Below the pieces are notes generated by a model. It was given only the letters and a program-made list of their open reading frames with translations. It was not told where the DNA came from and did not search any database. DNA of 49,916 nt from Spartobacteria bacterium (GTDB lineage Bacteria > Verrucomicrobiota > Kiritimatiellia > RZYC01), in the NCBI GenBank assembly GCA_009930475.1, contig RZYC01000022.1, forward strand, positions 1 to 49,916. The letters are read 5' to 3'. The position numbers and the translations under genes are program-made. The stretch's first letter is position 1. Every line of letters begins with the position of its first letter. Below, piece after piece: positions 1 through 8,831 of this stretch.

Positions 1-93
1 ACAGGCTGGCAGCCCGGTGATGATTTTCTGCCCATTGATTCAGGTGATCCCCACGGTGCCGCGCAGGTGATTTTGAACGAATCATCCCAATAA
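1..93 (+). CDS. 3' end of an unidentified protein (partial)
   Basis: Frame 1 is open from the window edge to a TAA at 91-93 and gives 30 residues ending in NESSQ. The piece is too short to identify. It lies 179 bases before the vWA gene on the same strand, so it may belong to the same cluster. In T6SS-type threonine phosphorylation loci a kinase or phosphatase often precedes such genes, but nothing in these residues shows that. Confidence 0.45.
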   Translation, partial: TGWQPGDDFLPIDSGDPHGAAQVILNESSQ

Positions 94-272
94 TCGACCC
101 TGCAGTGTGGCATCTGCATTGGTGGTTTATCAAGCAAAAATTATTATATAGGCTGGAGAAACGCATATTAAAATAATCGTCAATATTGGATATTGCAAAC
201 AGGTAGGGCTGGATGTACACTGCATCCCGAAGCATGAATTATGATCTAACATGGTGCTACAGGAGGTTCGAA

Positions 273-2360
273 ATGAAACGCAGGGATAAAATCATTGTTT
301 GGTGTATGACGGCTATATTGGGGAGCACATCAGTACTCATGGCCGCAACCGTTCGTAAGCCGGTCGTTATTGAAGGAAAACAGTCGTTGCCATTGCGGGT
401 ACTGACGCGACCATTCTCCAGTATTTATCAGAATCCGGATGAGGCATCCGCAATGATTCAGGAAAACGTGGACGCATTTCAACCCTTCTATGTTTATACG
501 CGTCCGATCCCGTCGGATTTGGAAGAAGACACGCTGTGGTATGAAGTGGGCAGCGATAATCGGGGCCATGTGCTGGGCTGGATGAAGGCCGACGATGTGA
601 TGGAATGGAAACAGGCAATGTGTCTGGCATATACACATCCCGAAGGCCGCAATCCCGTAATGATGTTTAAGAAACACGATGATCTGGCGAATTTGGCAGC
701 CAGTGATATCGACGAACGCGAATCACAGGCGGCGGCATTGTATGAGGCACTGGACGCCGGAGCGATACCTGATGAATTTCCATTGATATCAGTCGAGCCC
801 AAGCGTGCGGTGTTCATGTTTATTGAAGATCAGTTCTATCTGCTTCCCATTATTGAGCACGAAGAGGTCGAGATAGATGGGAGGGAAGGGCGTCTGCTGA
901 AACTGGCGGCGGCGACCAGTGCAAAGGCGGGCCGTGGCGCGACCACCGTTGCTGACCAGGAATTTATCCAGCAGGCTACGACGGCAACGGAGGGCGCCAG
1001 CCGAGCGGTAAAAGATTTGAAAATCGATCTGATTTACGTGATTGATTTAACAACCAGTATGCAGCCCTACATTGATGCAACGAAAAATGCGGTTAAAGCC
1101 GTTGCTGAAGAAATTGCCGGTGATCCTGATCTGAACAGCAATGTACGGATGGGACTTTGGGGATTTCGTGATTCCACTGACATTCAGGGTATGAATTTTA
1201 TCACAAAGAACTTTACCCCGGAACTTGTGGATGCATCCTCATTTGTTTCGGTAATGGACGATGTCAAAGCCGCAAATGTCGGAAGCAAAGGCTATGCGGA
1301 AGACGTATTCTCCGGCGTAGACAAAGCCTTGTCGGAATCTATGTGGGGCGACGGAACGATGAAGTTCGTTGTGCTTGTGGGTGATGCCCCATCCCATGAA
1401 AAAGGACATAAGTGGAATGCATCAGGCAAAGGAGCCGAAGAATTACGTAAACTGGCTGATGATACACGCGTCAATATATCAGCGGTGCATATCAAGAATC
1501 CGAAAGCAGTGGAGTATCACGATCTCACAGAAGAGCAGTTCAGCAAATTGTCTGAAAATCGCGGTATCGGTTCAGCCGGCGGATCGTCTTATATCGATGT
1601 GAGTTCAGACGATATGGCTGGATTTGACGCGTTATCAGGTCAGATGATCGGCGTCTTCAAAGAGACCATGACCCAGGCTCGCAAAAAAGGTGATGTATCC
1701 GAAGTGATGGCGCAGGGTGAAGTGCAGGAAGAACCCAATGATTTTGATGTCGACGAAGACGAAGAGGCTGCTGTTAAAACAGAGGCCATCGCGGCGCAGG
1801 CCAGAGAAATGACATCGCAGATGGTTCGCGCTGCATTGGTCGACTGGATTGGCAAGGCCGAGGGCGTTCAGGCACCTCGCGATATTTCGGCATGGGTCAT
1901 TGATAAAGATCTCATGGATCCGGCCATTCCATCACTGGAGGTGCGTGTCCTTATCAATAAAAATGAACTGGATTCCCTCCGTACGGTGCTTCAGGAAATC
2001 ATGGTGGCAGGCCGCCGTGGTCAGATTGCCGGCGACGATTTCTTTGATGCCCTGCAAGCAACGTCGGCCACCCTTTCGGTGACGCCAGAACAGATTCGCA
2101 GTGCGGCAACATTGGCCGATACCGGATTGATTCCGGAATTTCTCATGGATCTTCCATACAAGAGCCGCATCATGAGCATGTCCAATGATGACTGGCAGAA
2201 CTGGTCGTTGGATCAGCAGGATGAATTCTTAAACGATCTGGATGCCAAAATCAGTTATTATATGGCACTGCATGATGAGCCAGGCGTCTGGGTGCAGTTG
2301 AATTCTGGCGACGATCCGGATGAGTATGTGCATCCCATTACCATGGAAATGCTTCCTTAA
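273..2360 (+). CDS. Secreted von Willebrand factor A domain protein, PpkA-C-terminus-like
   Basis: I chose the ATG at 273 because AGGAGG lies at 261-266 and the product then starts with a typical signal peptide (MKRRDK, a hydrophobic stretch, and a likely cut near LMAATV). The ATG at 213 would add 20 residues without such a signal. A vWA domain covers about residues 250-430. Its MIDAS motif is DLTTS from Asp258, followed by MGLWGFRDS and VVLVGDAPSH. These are close to the vWA domain found at the C-terminus of the T6SS kinase PpkA, but no kinase domain is present here. An acidic linker (FDVDEDEE) and an unassigned helical C-terminal third follow. The gene lies just before an ABC ATPase and an FtsX-like permease, so it is probably the periplasmic sensor or partner of that transporter. 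The vWA call is firm. The pathway is inference. Confidence 0.85.
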   Translation: MKRRDKIIVWCMTAILGSTSVLMAATVRKPVVIEGKQSLPLRVLTRPFSSIYQNPDEASAMIQENVDAFQPFYVYTRPIPSDLEEDTLWYEVGSDNRGHVLGWMKADDVMEWKQAMCLAYTHPEGRNPVMMFKKHDDLANLAASDIDERESQAAALYEALDAGAIPDEFPLISVEPKRAVFMFIEDQFYLLPIIEHEEVEIDGREGRLLKLAAATSAKAGRGATTVADQEFIQQATTATEGASRAVKDLKIDLIYVIDLTTSMQPYIDATKNAVKAVAEEIAGDPDLNSNVRMGLWGFRDSTDIQGMNFITKNFTPELVDASSFVSVMDDVKAANVGSKGYAEDVFSGVDKALSESMWGDGTMKFVVLVGDAPSHEKGHKWNASGKGAEELRKLADDTRVNISAVHIKNPKAVEYHDLTEEQFSKLSENRGIGSAGGSSYIDVSSDDMAGFDALSGQMIGVFKETMTQARKKGDVSEVMAQGEVQEEPNDFDVDEDEEAAVKTEAIAAQAREMTSQMVRAALVDWIGKAEGVQAPRDISAWVIDKDLMDPAIPSLEVRVLINKNELDSLRTVLQEIMVAGRRGQIAGDDFFDALQATSATLSVTPEQIRSAATLADTGLIPEFLMDLPYKSRIMSMSNDDWQNWSLDQQDEFLNDLDAKISYYMALHDEPGVWVQLNSGDDPDEYVHPITMEMLP

Positions 2361-2369
2361 TATGAAGAT

Positions 2370-2397
2370 CTGACCGCACCTTTCGAGGTGCGGTCAG
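2370..2397 (+). other. Strong UUCG-capped hairpin between vWA and ABC genes
   Basis: Perfect 12-bp arms (2370-2381 and 2386-2397) close on a TTCG tetraloop. No T-run follows, so it is not a standard intrinsic terminator. It ends 16 bases before the ABC ATPase start. An mRNA processing, stabilising or attenuating element that sets the vWA-to-transporter ratio fits better. Confidence 0.6.
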
Positions 2398-2413
2398 TCT
2401 GTCGGGATGAAAA

Positions 2414-3205
2414 ATGAAAAAACGTGCAAAATCGGTTTCAAAGAAAACGTCTTCTGCACCAGTACGATCAGGGAATCCGGTGCTCACGTTGCGGGATGTC
2501 CGTAAGGTTCGTGAAAAGGGCGATAGCCGGTTTGAACTGCTGTTGCCGGAAGTTACGGTCTGGAGTGGAGAGTTTATTGCGATTGTCGGTGAAAGCGGAT
2601 GCGGTAAAAGCACCCTGCTGGATATGCTCGGTCTGGTTCTGCGACCCACAGACGCCGGAACGTTTTCTCTTCTTCCTGCCGCTGATGCTGCCATGATCGA
2701 TCTGCGCGACAAATCACCTGGAGAGCTGGCGGCCGTTCGCCAAGAATTGCTGGGCTATGTGCTGCAAACCGGGGGATTGCTGCCCTTTCTTTCTGTCTGG
2801 GAAAACATTGTTCTTCCCTGTCGCATCAATGGTATGAGCAACTATGATGAACATGTTCGGGGTGTATGTGAGCGGCTTAAAATCGGCGATCAGTTGACCA
2901 AGAAGCCGGCCTTTCTTTCAGGTGGACAACGGCAGCGTGTGGCCATTGCCCGTGCGCTGGCGCATCGGCCGCCCATTATTCTGGCGGATGAACCAACCGC
3001 TGCGGTGGATAAACTGACGGCCTATGAAATTCGTGACACCTTTTGTGACTTATGCCGTCAGATGAACGTCACGGTTTTAGTCGTATCGCACGATTTGGAG
3101 TTAATGGCCGGCGCGGCAGATCGCATGTACACCTTCGATGTAGAACGTGGCCATGAACGTGGAGGAACGGTTTCGATTTGCAGAGAGCGAGGACTTCATG
3201 AATAG
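2414..3205 (+). CDS. ABC transporter ATP-binding protein, LolD/MacB/TagT type
   Basis: The 263-residue product is a single nucleotide-binding domain. Walker A is GESGCGKST at about residues 59-67, the Q-loop lies in [15 protein letters not shown], the signature is [14 protein letters not shown] at about 168, and Walker B is IILADEPT followed by SHDLE. The layout is that of ATPases that drive FtsX-type permeases (LolD, MacB, FtsE, TagT). A Lys/Arg-rich N-terminal extension of about 25 residues comes first. The next gene, an FtsX-like permease, overlaps it by 8 bases, so the two are almost certainly co-translated partners. Such permeases move lipoproteins or do mechanical work in the envelope, and the exact substrate is not visible. 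Confidence 0.92.
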   Translation: MKKRAKSVSKKTSSAPVRSGNPVLTLRDVRKVREKGDSRFELLLPEVTVWSGEFIAIVGESGCGKSTLLDMLGLVLRPTDAGTFSLLPAADAAMIDLRDKSPGELAAVRQELLGYVLQTGGLLPFLSVWENIVLPCRINGMSNYDEHVRGVCERLKIGDQLTKKPAFLSGGQRQRVAIARALAHRPPIILADEPTAAVDKLTAYEIRDTFCDLCRQMNVTVLVVSHDLELMAGAADRMYTFDVERGHERGGTVSICRERGLHE

Positions 3206-5030
3206 TCAAAATGCGTCGAAACAACCGTTGCTGATGACGCGACTCAGTCTGTCTGATTTGAGGCACGAATGGGTTTTATCTTTATGTCTTATTATGGCTG
3301 TATCAGCGGTTATTGCGCCGTTGCTGCTGCTTTTTGGACTCAAATACGGAACCATCGAGACCTTGCGTCGTCGCCTGATTCAGGATCCACGAAATCGAGA
3401 AGTCCGGCCGCTGACCAGTTTATCTTTTCCGCGTGAATGGTTCGACGGGGTGGCCGCCCGATCTGACGTGGCGTTTCTCACACCCATGACCCGCCAAATC
3501 TCCGCCACAGTGACTGCATACGTGATCAGTGCAGGAAAAAAAACTGAGCGCGTCGATGTAGATATTATTCCGACGGGTGAAAATGATCCTTTGCTGATTG
3601 AAAATGGATCGGCGGTGCCGGCAGAGGGACAATGCGTTCTCAGTGCCTATGCGGCAGAAGCTATGGATGCGCAGCCCGGCGATACTATTGAAATAGAGGC
3701 CACACGATTGAAAGGGGCGAAAAAGGAAAAGGGCGTCGTCGGTTTGACGGTCGCAGGCGTGCTGGATATCCGTGCCGGAGGCCTGAAATCAATTTATGTA
3801 CCGCTGGAGATGCTGGAGCAGGTAGAGGCGTTTAAGGATGGCATGGGCGTGCCTGAGTTGGGGTGGAAAGGTGATTTGCCCGATGCCTATCCCGTATATA
3901 ACGGTCTGTTTATTGTAACAAAGACGTCTCTTCCCACTTACCTGATAAAACGTATAGTCAGCAGTACAGGCTTTACGAAAAGCAAGGACTTGACGAGTCA
4001 GGAAGCCGCTGAGCTGGCAGGGTATCCTTTCCCTGCAGCATCTGTTACTGTTCAGCTGTATACGCAGACTCGTGCTGTGTCCGGTGACAGCATTGAGCAG
4101 GTTGAGCGGTTGCTGCGCGGCCGAAATGCAACCCTGCTGCCGTGGATTCGCCCCATGGAATTCACCCTGATGACCGACCCGCCCACGACGATATCCCGCG
4201 TATTGGCCTTACCGGACGCGGCTCGACCATGGCTGGGTGAAGATGTGGAAAAGATGGGAAAATATGACCTGGCTATTTCCAGGGGAATGGCTGTTCCTGA
4301 TGAATCAACTACGGCCGTTTATTCCAATGAGCAGTGTGTCGTAAGGTTTCCGGTACATATTCGCCCAGTCACAGCGGGGGATGATTCCGTTGCGTTCATG
4401 TCCCCAGAAATCGCCGGATCGCTCATTTTAGCGGAACAGCGACCTGTCCGCTATGATCCTGCCAGTGAGAAACTATTGCTGTATCGTCGTGGTTTTGCCG
4501 GATTTCGCCTCTATGCGAGAACATTGGAGGATGTAAAAAATTTGCGTCACGATTTCGAAGAGCTTAATATCCCCGTGCATACAGAAGCAGAACAGATACA
4601 GACTGTTATGGAGATGGATCGTTACCTGACCATGATTTTCTGGCTTGTGGCGGTCGTGGGTATCGTCGGCAGTGCGGCTTCGCTTGTTGCCAGTCTGTAT
4701 GCCTCTGTCGAACGAAAAAAGCGGGAGCTGAGTGTGCTTCGCTTGCTGGGGTTATCGGGCGGTACGCTGTATCGTTTTCCTGTGATACAGGGCGCGACTC
4801 TGGCCACCGGCGGGTTTGCAATGGCCATGGTCTTTTTTGGTGTTATTGCATCGGTCATTAATCGGTTGTTCCAAGCGCATCTGCGTCCAGGCGAGCGTTT
4901 CTGCCATCTGCCTGCCGGCTATATCATCGGTGCATGGATTGTTACCCTGCTTATTGCCTGTCTTGCCGCCGGTGCCGCCGTCACCCGCCTCGCCCGTATT
5001 GATCCGGCTGAAGCACTGCGTGACGAATAA
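3198..5030 (+). CDS. FtsX-like ABC transporter permease (TagS/MacB/LolE superfamily)
   Basis: I chose the ATG at 3198, which overlaps the ATPase stop by 8 bases and has GAGCGAGGA just upstream. The ATG at 3147 would lie deep inside the ATPase gene. The 610-residue product has one N-terminal membrane helix (VLSLCLIMAVSAVIAPLLLL), a large periplasmic domain of about 450 residues, and a C-terminal FtsX core with three helices. The conserved stretch ERKKRELSVLRLLGLS sits between helices, and the end is RIDPAEALRDE, typical of the family. With the ATPase and the vWA protein it resembles the TagT/TagS/PpkA set of T6SS threonine-phosphorylation control. No T6SS gene is in the window, so another envelope role is possible. 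Confidence 0.88.
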   Translation: MNSQNASKQPLLMTRLSLSDLRHEWVLSLCLIMAVSAVIAPLLLLFGLKYGTIETLRRRLIQDPRNREVRPLTSLSFPREWFDGVAARSDVAFLTPMTRQISATVTAYVISAGKKTERVDVDIIPTGENDPLLIENGSAVPAEGQCVLSAYAAEAMDAQPGDTIEIEATRLKGAKKEKGVVGLTVAGVLDIRAGGLKSIYVPLEMLEQVEAFKDGMGVPELGWKGDLPDAYPVYNGLFIVTKTSLPTYLIKRIVSSTGFTKSKDLTSQEAAELAGYPFPAASVTVQLYTQTRAVSGDSIEQVERLLRGRNATLLPWIRPMEFTLMTDPPTTISRVLALPDAARPWLGEDVEKMGKYDLAISRGMAVPDESTTAVYSNEQCVVRFPVHIRPVTAGDDSVAFMSPEIAGSLILAEQRPVRYDPASEKLLLYRRGFAGFRLYARTLEDVKNLRHDFEELNIPVHTEAEQIQTVMEMDRYLTMIFWLVAVVGIVGSAASLVASLYASVERKKRELSVLRLLGLSGGTLYRFPVIQGATLATGGFAMAMVFFGVIASVINRLFQAHLRPGERFCHLPAGYIIGAWIVTLLIACLAAGAAVTRLARIDPAEALRDE

Positions 5031-5059
5031 TGGGTGCTGTATGCGGGCATGAACCCTTT

Positions 5060-5959
5060 TCAGGCAACACGATAATTGGATAAGGGGAACCAGCCAAGAT
5101 TGCCGAGCCGTTCCATTTCTTTTTCTACGACTTTGGCGATTTGCTCAATATCGGCATCGGAGAGATGCAGAAACGAACGGCTTTGCAGTAATTCTTCTGC
5201 GTGAGTCTGACCAAAGTCGCTGTAGCCCATTTTCATAATGCTGCATATCCATTCAGAGATGCGGGTCATGTGAATGAGGGTTCGGATTTTTTTATTTTCC
5301 ACGTTCAAGTCGTGGTGATGCCCCATGACGGCGGTGATATGTTCGGGCAGATTCCATTCCCGCCCTAATGCGTCTCCGATTTCTTCATGGGTAAAGCCGA
5401 AGGTGCTGTTTTCTTCTGCCGTTAAGCAGGAGTCATTGGCTTGCCGCTGTTCCAGTGCGGTGACAAACGCGTCTTCGCGGCAAAACTGCTGTTCCACCAT
5501 GATGCCGATGTCATGCAGCAGCCCTGCAAGAAAAGGATCCAGCATAGGCTTGTCGAAAACCAGATAGCCGATGGCCCGATTGCAGGTAGCGACCGCATAG
5601 CTGTGCTTCCATAAATCCCACGGAGTGAAGTCGGCATGTGCGGCATTATTGGTAAGCGAGGCGCATACGGTGGCGGAGATAATGATTTCTTCAGAGCGAC
5701 GAAAACCAATACGTACAATGGCATCGATAATTGTGTCCACTGCTTGGCGATTTGTTTTTCCGAAATACGCCGAATTAGCCATTTTCACTAAGCGCGCACT
5801 GATGGCTGGATCTTTTTCACATATATTTGCCAAGTCCTGTGCATCCGAGAGCGGATCTCTGCTTACTTTCAATAATTGCGCCAAGACTGCAGGCACGCTA
5901 TTGATTTGTTTGCTTTTAAGTTTCTTTATCAGTGCTTTAACTTTGAGCTGCTTGATCAT
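5060..5959 (-). CDS. HDOD domain signalling protein
   Basis: The 299-residue product is essentially one HDOD domain (about residues 15-220). Its parts are INSVPAVLAQLLKVSRDP, DPAISARLVKMANSAYFG, an intact His-Asp pair in AGLLHDIG (149-150), and MGHHHDL further on. HDOD proteins are HD-fold relatives, usually without known catalysis, that work in chemotaxis, cyclic-di-GMP and stress signalling. The gene is monocistronic, convergent with the permease gene (30-base gap), and has its own promoter candidate upstream. The target is not visible. Confidence 0.88.
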   Translation of the reverse strand: MIKQLKVKALIKKLKSKQINSVPAVLAQLLKVSRDPLSDAQDLANICEKDPAISARLVKMANSAYFGKTNRQAVDTIIDAIVRIGFRRSEEIIISATVCASLTNNAAHADFTPWDLWKHSYAVATCNRAIGYLVFDKPMLDPFLAGLLHDIGIMVEQQFCREDAFVTALEQRQANDSCLTAEENSTFGFTHEEIGDALGREWNLPEHITAVMGHHHDLNVENKKIRTLIHMTRISEWICSIMKMGYSDFGQTHAEELLQSRSFLHLSDADIEQIAKVVEKEMERLGNLGWFPLSNYRVA

Positions 5960-6418
5960 TATGCCGCCTCTGTTGTACTGGATCTAAACACATACCTACG
6001 GAGCATTTCTATTTTGCACATCCGATGCCAATCTATGTGAACGCTTATTAAATTCTAATGTATAGATGTAGCAATATATTGACAACATTTAGCAGTGAAG
6101 CATGAAGAGCCACATGTTGTATTTGTTTTATACGGTCAATTTTATGTTTTGAGAGAAACAGATTGAAGAGCTGTTCTCAAATATGACACTTCCCGGAGAG
6201 GGGCTCATTCTTGTTCGCATATATGATAATGCGACGTGGATACCGGAATGTCGTGTCGAAGTCGTTTTTTCCTGACAGGCAGGACTCGGATTCGCGTTGA
6301 CAGGTGCGCGGCTGGAGGCACATAGTCGATGTGCTTTTTTGCAGTCCGCAACAGCATCCCGTGTGGGCAGCTTATGGTGCGGCGCAAACGTTTATTTCTC
6401 TATTCGCAGGAGCACATT
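5960..6418. other. Intergenic region between divergent HDOD and GH4 genes
   Basis: These 459 bases contain the HDOD promoter candidate. Towards the GH4 gene there is only a weak signal: TTGACA at 6297-6302 with a poor -10 (CATAGT, 6321-6326). A 60-residue reading frame here has no ribosome site and looks like chance. I see no repeat or hairpin of note. Confidence 0.4.
6057..6085 (-). promoter_or_regulatory. Candidate sigma70-type promoter for the HDOD gene
   Basis: On the minus strand, TTGTCA (6085-6080) is followed after 17 bases by TACATT (6062-6057). The 5' leader to the ATG at 5959 would be about 90 bases. This is a match by eye only. Confidence 0.45.
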
Positions 6419-7825
6419 ATGGTCAATATTGTTATTATCGGAGCCGGGAGTCTGGTCTTTTCAAGTCGCATGACCGCTGATATTCTCACGTATCCTGCCT
6501 TGCAGGATGTGCATTTCAAACTGGTGGATACCAATTCAGTCCGCCTTGATTATGCAAAGCAAATTGTAGAGCGCATCTTTAAAGAAGGTGGATATGACCG
6601 CGCGCAGGTTAGTACAACGATGGATCGACGCGAGGCGCTGCCAGGTGCTGATTATATTGTCATCAGTATTTTAGTCGGCGGTTATGAAGCGATCGAATCT
6701 GAAATCGATATTCCCATGAAATATGGCATTGACCAATGCATTGGTGACACGCTGACCCCGGGCGGGATCATGCGTTGTCTGCGGACACTGCCGGTGCTGC
6801 AGGAAATGGCTCGCGACATTCAGCAGCTCTGCCCTGATGCGGTCGTAATCAATTATACCAATCCCATGGGGATGCTGACCAAGGGATTTATGGAAGAGGC
6901 TCCTGACGTGGCCTATGTGGGACTCTGTCATTCCGTCCAGCACACCATGAATGAGTGGGCGGAGCGATTGGGCATCCCTGCCGACGAAATCAATTATATG
7001 TGCTCAGGGATCAATCATCAGGCTTGGTTTACCCGGTTTGAGCATCATGGAAAAGATCTGCTGCCGCAAATACGCGAACTGGCTGAACAACCTGAAATCT
7101 GGTATGGCGACACCGCTCGCATGGAATACGTGAAACATCTTGGTTTTCCTGTCACCGAATCCAGCGGCCATGTTTCCGAATATTCCCCGTGGTTCCGCCA
7201 CAACGCGGAAAGCATTGCCCGCTATTGTCAGACCGCATATTCAGAATGGAATGGCGGTCATGCCTACATCAAGGAGCTCTATAACCGTCCGGACTGGAAA
7301 TCAACCATGCAAAAAATGGCCGACTGGGAAGATCCCGTAGACCTGGGAAGAAGCAAAGAGTATGGCTCCATGATCATCAATGCCATTGAAACCGGCGAAA
7401 AAACGGTTATTTACGGCAATGTGCTCAATCGGGGATACATCGAAAACCTTCCTGCTGACGGCGTTGTTGAAGTTTCCTGTCTTGTGGATAGAAATGGGAT
7501 TCAACCCGTTCATGCCGGACGTTTGCCACCTCATCTGGCCGCCATTAATCGGCAGCAGTTAGCTGTCCAGGAATTATCTGTACTGGCTGTGCAGCAGAAG
7601 GATCCTGAAATGGTCTTTCAGGCGATGGCTCTGGATCCACTGACGGGTATGAGTTGTACGCTGGACCAGATTCGTGCGATGACGATCGAGCTCATGCAGG
7701 CGCACGCCGCATGGATTCCATGCATGGAAGGCCGCGTACCGGTCGGTAAGAAACTCGTATACCTGGAAAAACCGGTGGGAAAAGTCAGCCGCCACGTTGA
7801 CCTTGCCAAGGCGAACCAAGTTTAA
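6419..7825 (+). CDS. Glycoside hydrolase family 4, alpha-galactosidase-like
   Basis: I chose the ATG at 6419 because AGGAG lies at 6408-6412 and the product then begins at the Rossmann fold (VNIVIIGAGS). An in-frame start at 6329 would add 30 unrelated residues. The 468-residue enzyme follows E. coli MelA throughout: GGYEAIE, GDTLTPGGIMRCLRTLP, INYTNPMG, GLCHSVQ with the metal-ligand Cys170, and GINHQAWF with His200. GH4 enzymes use NAD+ and Mn2+ in a redox-assisted hydrolysis. MelA-type members release galactose from alpha-galactosides, while other GH4 members prefer alpha-glucosides, 6-phospho sugars or glucuronides. No transporter is adjacent. Family is certain, the exact sugar likely but unproven. 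Confidence 0.9.
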   Translation: MVNIVIIGAGSLVFSSRMTADILTYPALQDVHFKLVDTNSVRLDYAKQIVERIFKEGGYDRAQVSTTMDRREALPGADYIVISILVGGYEAIESEIDIPMKYGIDQCIGDTLTPGGIMRCLRTLPVLQEMARDIQQLCPDAVVINYTNPMGMLTKGFMEEAPDVAYVGLCHSVQHTMNEWAERLGIPADEINYMCSGINHQAWFTRFEHHGKDLLPQIRELAEQPEIWYGDTARMEYVKHLGFPVTESSGHVSEYSPWFRHNAESIARYCQTAYSEWNGGHAYIKELYNRPDWKSTMQKMADWEDPVDLGRSKEYGSMIINAIETGEKTVIYGNVLNRGYIENLPADGVVEVSCLVDRNGIQPVHAGRLPPHLAAINRQQLAVQELSVLAVQQKDPEMVFQAMALDPLTGMSCTLDQIRAMTIELMQAHAAWIPCMEGRVPVGKKLVYLEKPVGKVSRHVDLAKANQV

Positions 7826-7845
7826 CGGATGCCGCCGCCATTTAT

Positions 7846-7866
7846 AAAAGTTCCAATCATTGGAAA
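7846..7866. repeat. GTTCCAATCATTGGAA palindrome, copy 1
   Basis: This copy lies in the 86-base gap between the convergent GH4 gene and the STAS gene. The core is at 7850-7865. On the minus strand it is followed by CTTTTATAA, so it could terminate the SpoIIE operon. It is one of five copies in the window. Confidence 0.7.
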
Positions 7867-7911
7867 TTGGGCTGCAGGTGGTTAGATTAAATGTAATTCT
7901 TGTCCGAGCCC

Positions 7912-8256
7912 TTACACGATGGACAGTTCAAGCGCGGGGTACAGTTTTTTTAAGTTGGGAAGAGACTTTTCCTGCCATGGAATTTTCTGGCTGCCCACGA
8001 CGCTCATGGCAACATTGCCTGAGTTTCTCACGAGAATAGTGAATTTCGCCAATACATTAATACCAGAGCTGTTGAGGAACTTTAATTCCGTCAAGTCCAA
8101 TCGCAACGAACTGGGCTTCTCAGCAAGAATGTTTGTCAGCATTTCGCTGATCGGCGCATATAACGATCCACTCAGACGAAACGTCCCTTCGAAGGCAATG
8201 GTTTCGCGCTCCTTCTCATAGCTGACGCGGTAGTCTGAGGTTGCAATTTCTAACAT
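7912..8256 (-). CDS. STAS-domain anti-sigma factor antagonist
   Basis: I chose the ATG at 8256 because AAAGGA precedes it by 7 bases. The upstream in-frame ATG at 8286 lies inside the next gene. The 114-residue product is a single STAS domain with the central motif DLTELKFLNSSGINVLAKF, where a Ser of NSSGI is the expected phospho-site, as in SpoIIAA and RsbV. In partner switching the dephosphorylated form binds the anti-sigma or kinase partner, and a PP2C/SpoIIE phosphatase restores it. This is the last gene of the six-gene operon. Its start lies 3 bases beyond the stop of the SiaB-like gene, so the two are probably coupled. Confidence 0.85.
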   Translation of the reverse strand: MLEIATSDYRVSYEKERETIAFEGTFRLSGSLYAPISEMLTNILAEKPSSLRLDLTELKFLNSSGINVLAKFTILVRNSGNVAMSVVGSQKIPWQEKSLPNLKKLYPALELSIV

Positions 8257-8258
8257 GG

Positions 8259-8822
8259 TCAATCCTTTCTTTGAACAGGCAGCCAAGCCTGTGTTTCAAG
8301 CCTTATCAACGGGTCAGTCGTTCTGCCCAGCATCCAGCCAAAGCGTACCCCGTAATCACTCATCATCGTTAAATACCCGAGCCCGGATCCTGAGCTGTCC
8401 GGTTCCATTACATTGCGTTCTATCCGCTCAAGGAGCAGATCCTGGGGATCTCCCTGCAGCATTTCGTTAATCAACGACTCCAGTTTTTGTCCTGACTCCG
8501 ATGTTGTTGCATTATCGACCCATAAAAGCAAGTCTGTCGCGGTCATTGCAGCACGGAACCGAGTTTCGTCCCCGCATCCGAATTTATGCGCATTTTCCAG
8601 AAGTTCATTGGCGATGTAATTCACACTGAACAGAATTTCATCACGCCCCGTAAAACCCGGTTCCGGTTTTACCGGAAAGAATGCAGCAAAAAACAAGGCC
8701 GCTGTCTGAGCTGTAAGGTCACAATGTCCCCAATGGAACGGGCGATCAGATGAATGATTGAAAAGCACCTCCATTTCGTGCAGCGTGTTATCAGGTTTGT
8801 GATAATGCCCCATTGTTTTCAT
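8259..8822 (-). CDS. SiaB/slr1658-like ATP-binding-fold regulator, copy A
   Basis: The 187-residue product has a GHKL-like pattern. An N-box-like NELLENAHKFG falls near residue 92 and a glycine-rich SGSGLGYLTMMSDYG falls near residue 148. That arrangement is known from SiaB-type kinases and cyanobacterial slr1658-like proteins, which pair with STAS partners and SpoIIE phosphatases. It lies between the HAMP-phosphatase gene (9-base gap) and the STAS gene (2-base gap). The expected role is to phosphorylate or sequester the STAS protein. Only one genuine G-box is visible, so kinase activity is uncertain. Confidence 0.75.
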   Translation of the reverse strand: MKTMGHYHKPDNTLHEMEVLFNHSSDRPFHWGHCDLTAQTAALFFAAFFPVKPEPGFTGRDEILFSVNYIANELLENAHKFGCGDETRFRAAMTATDLLLWVDNATTSESGQKLESLINEMLQGDPQDLLLERIERNVMEPDSSGSGLGYLTMMSDYGVRFGWMLGRTTDPLIRLETQAWLPVQRKD

Positions 8823-8831
8823 ATGTCTTCC

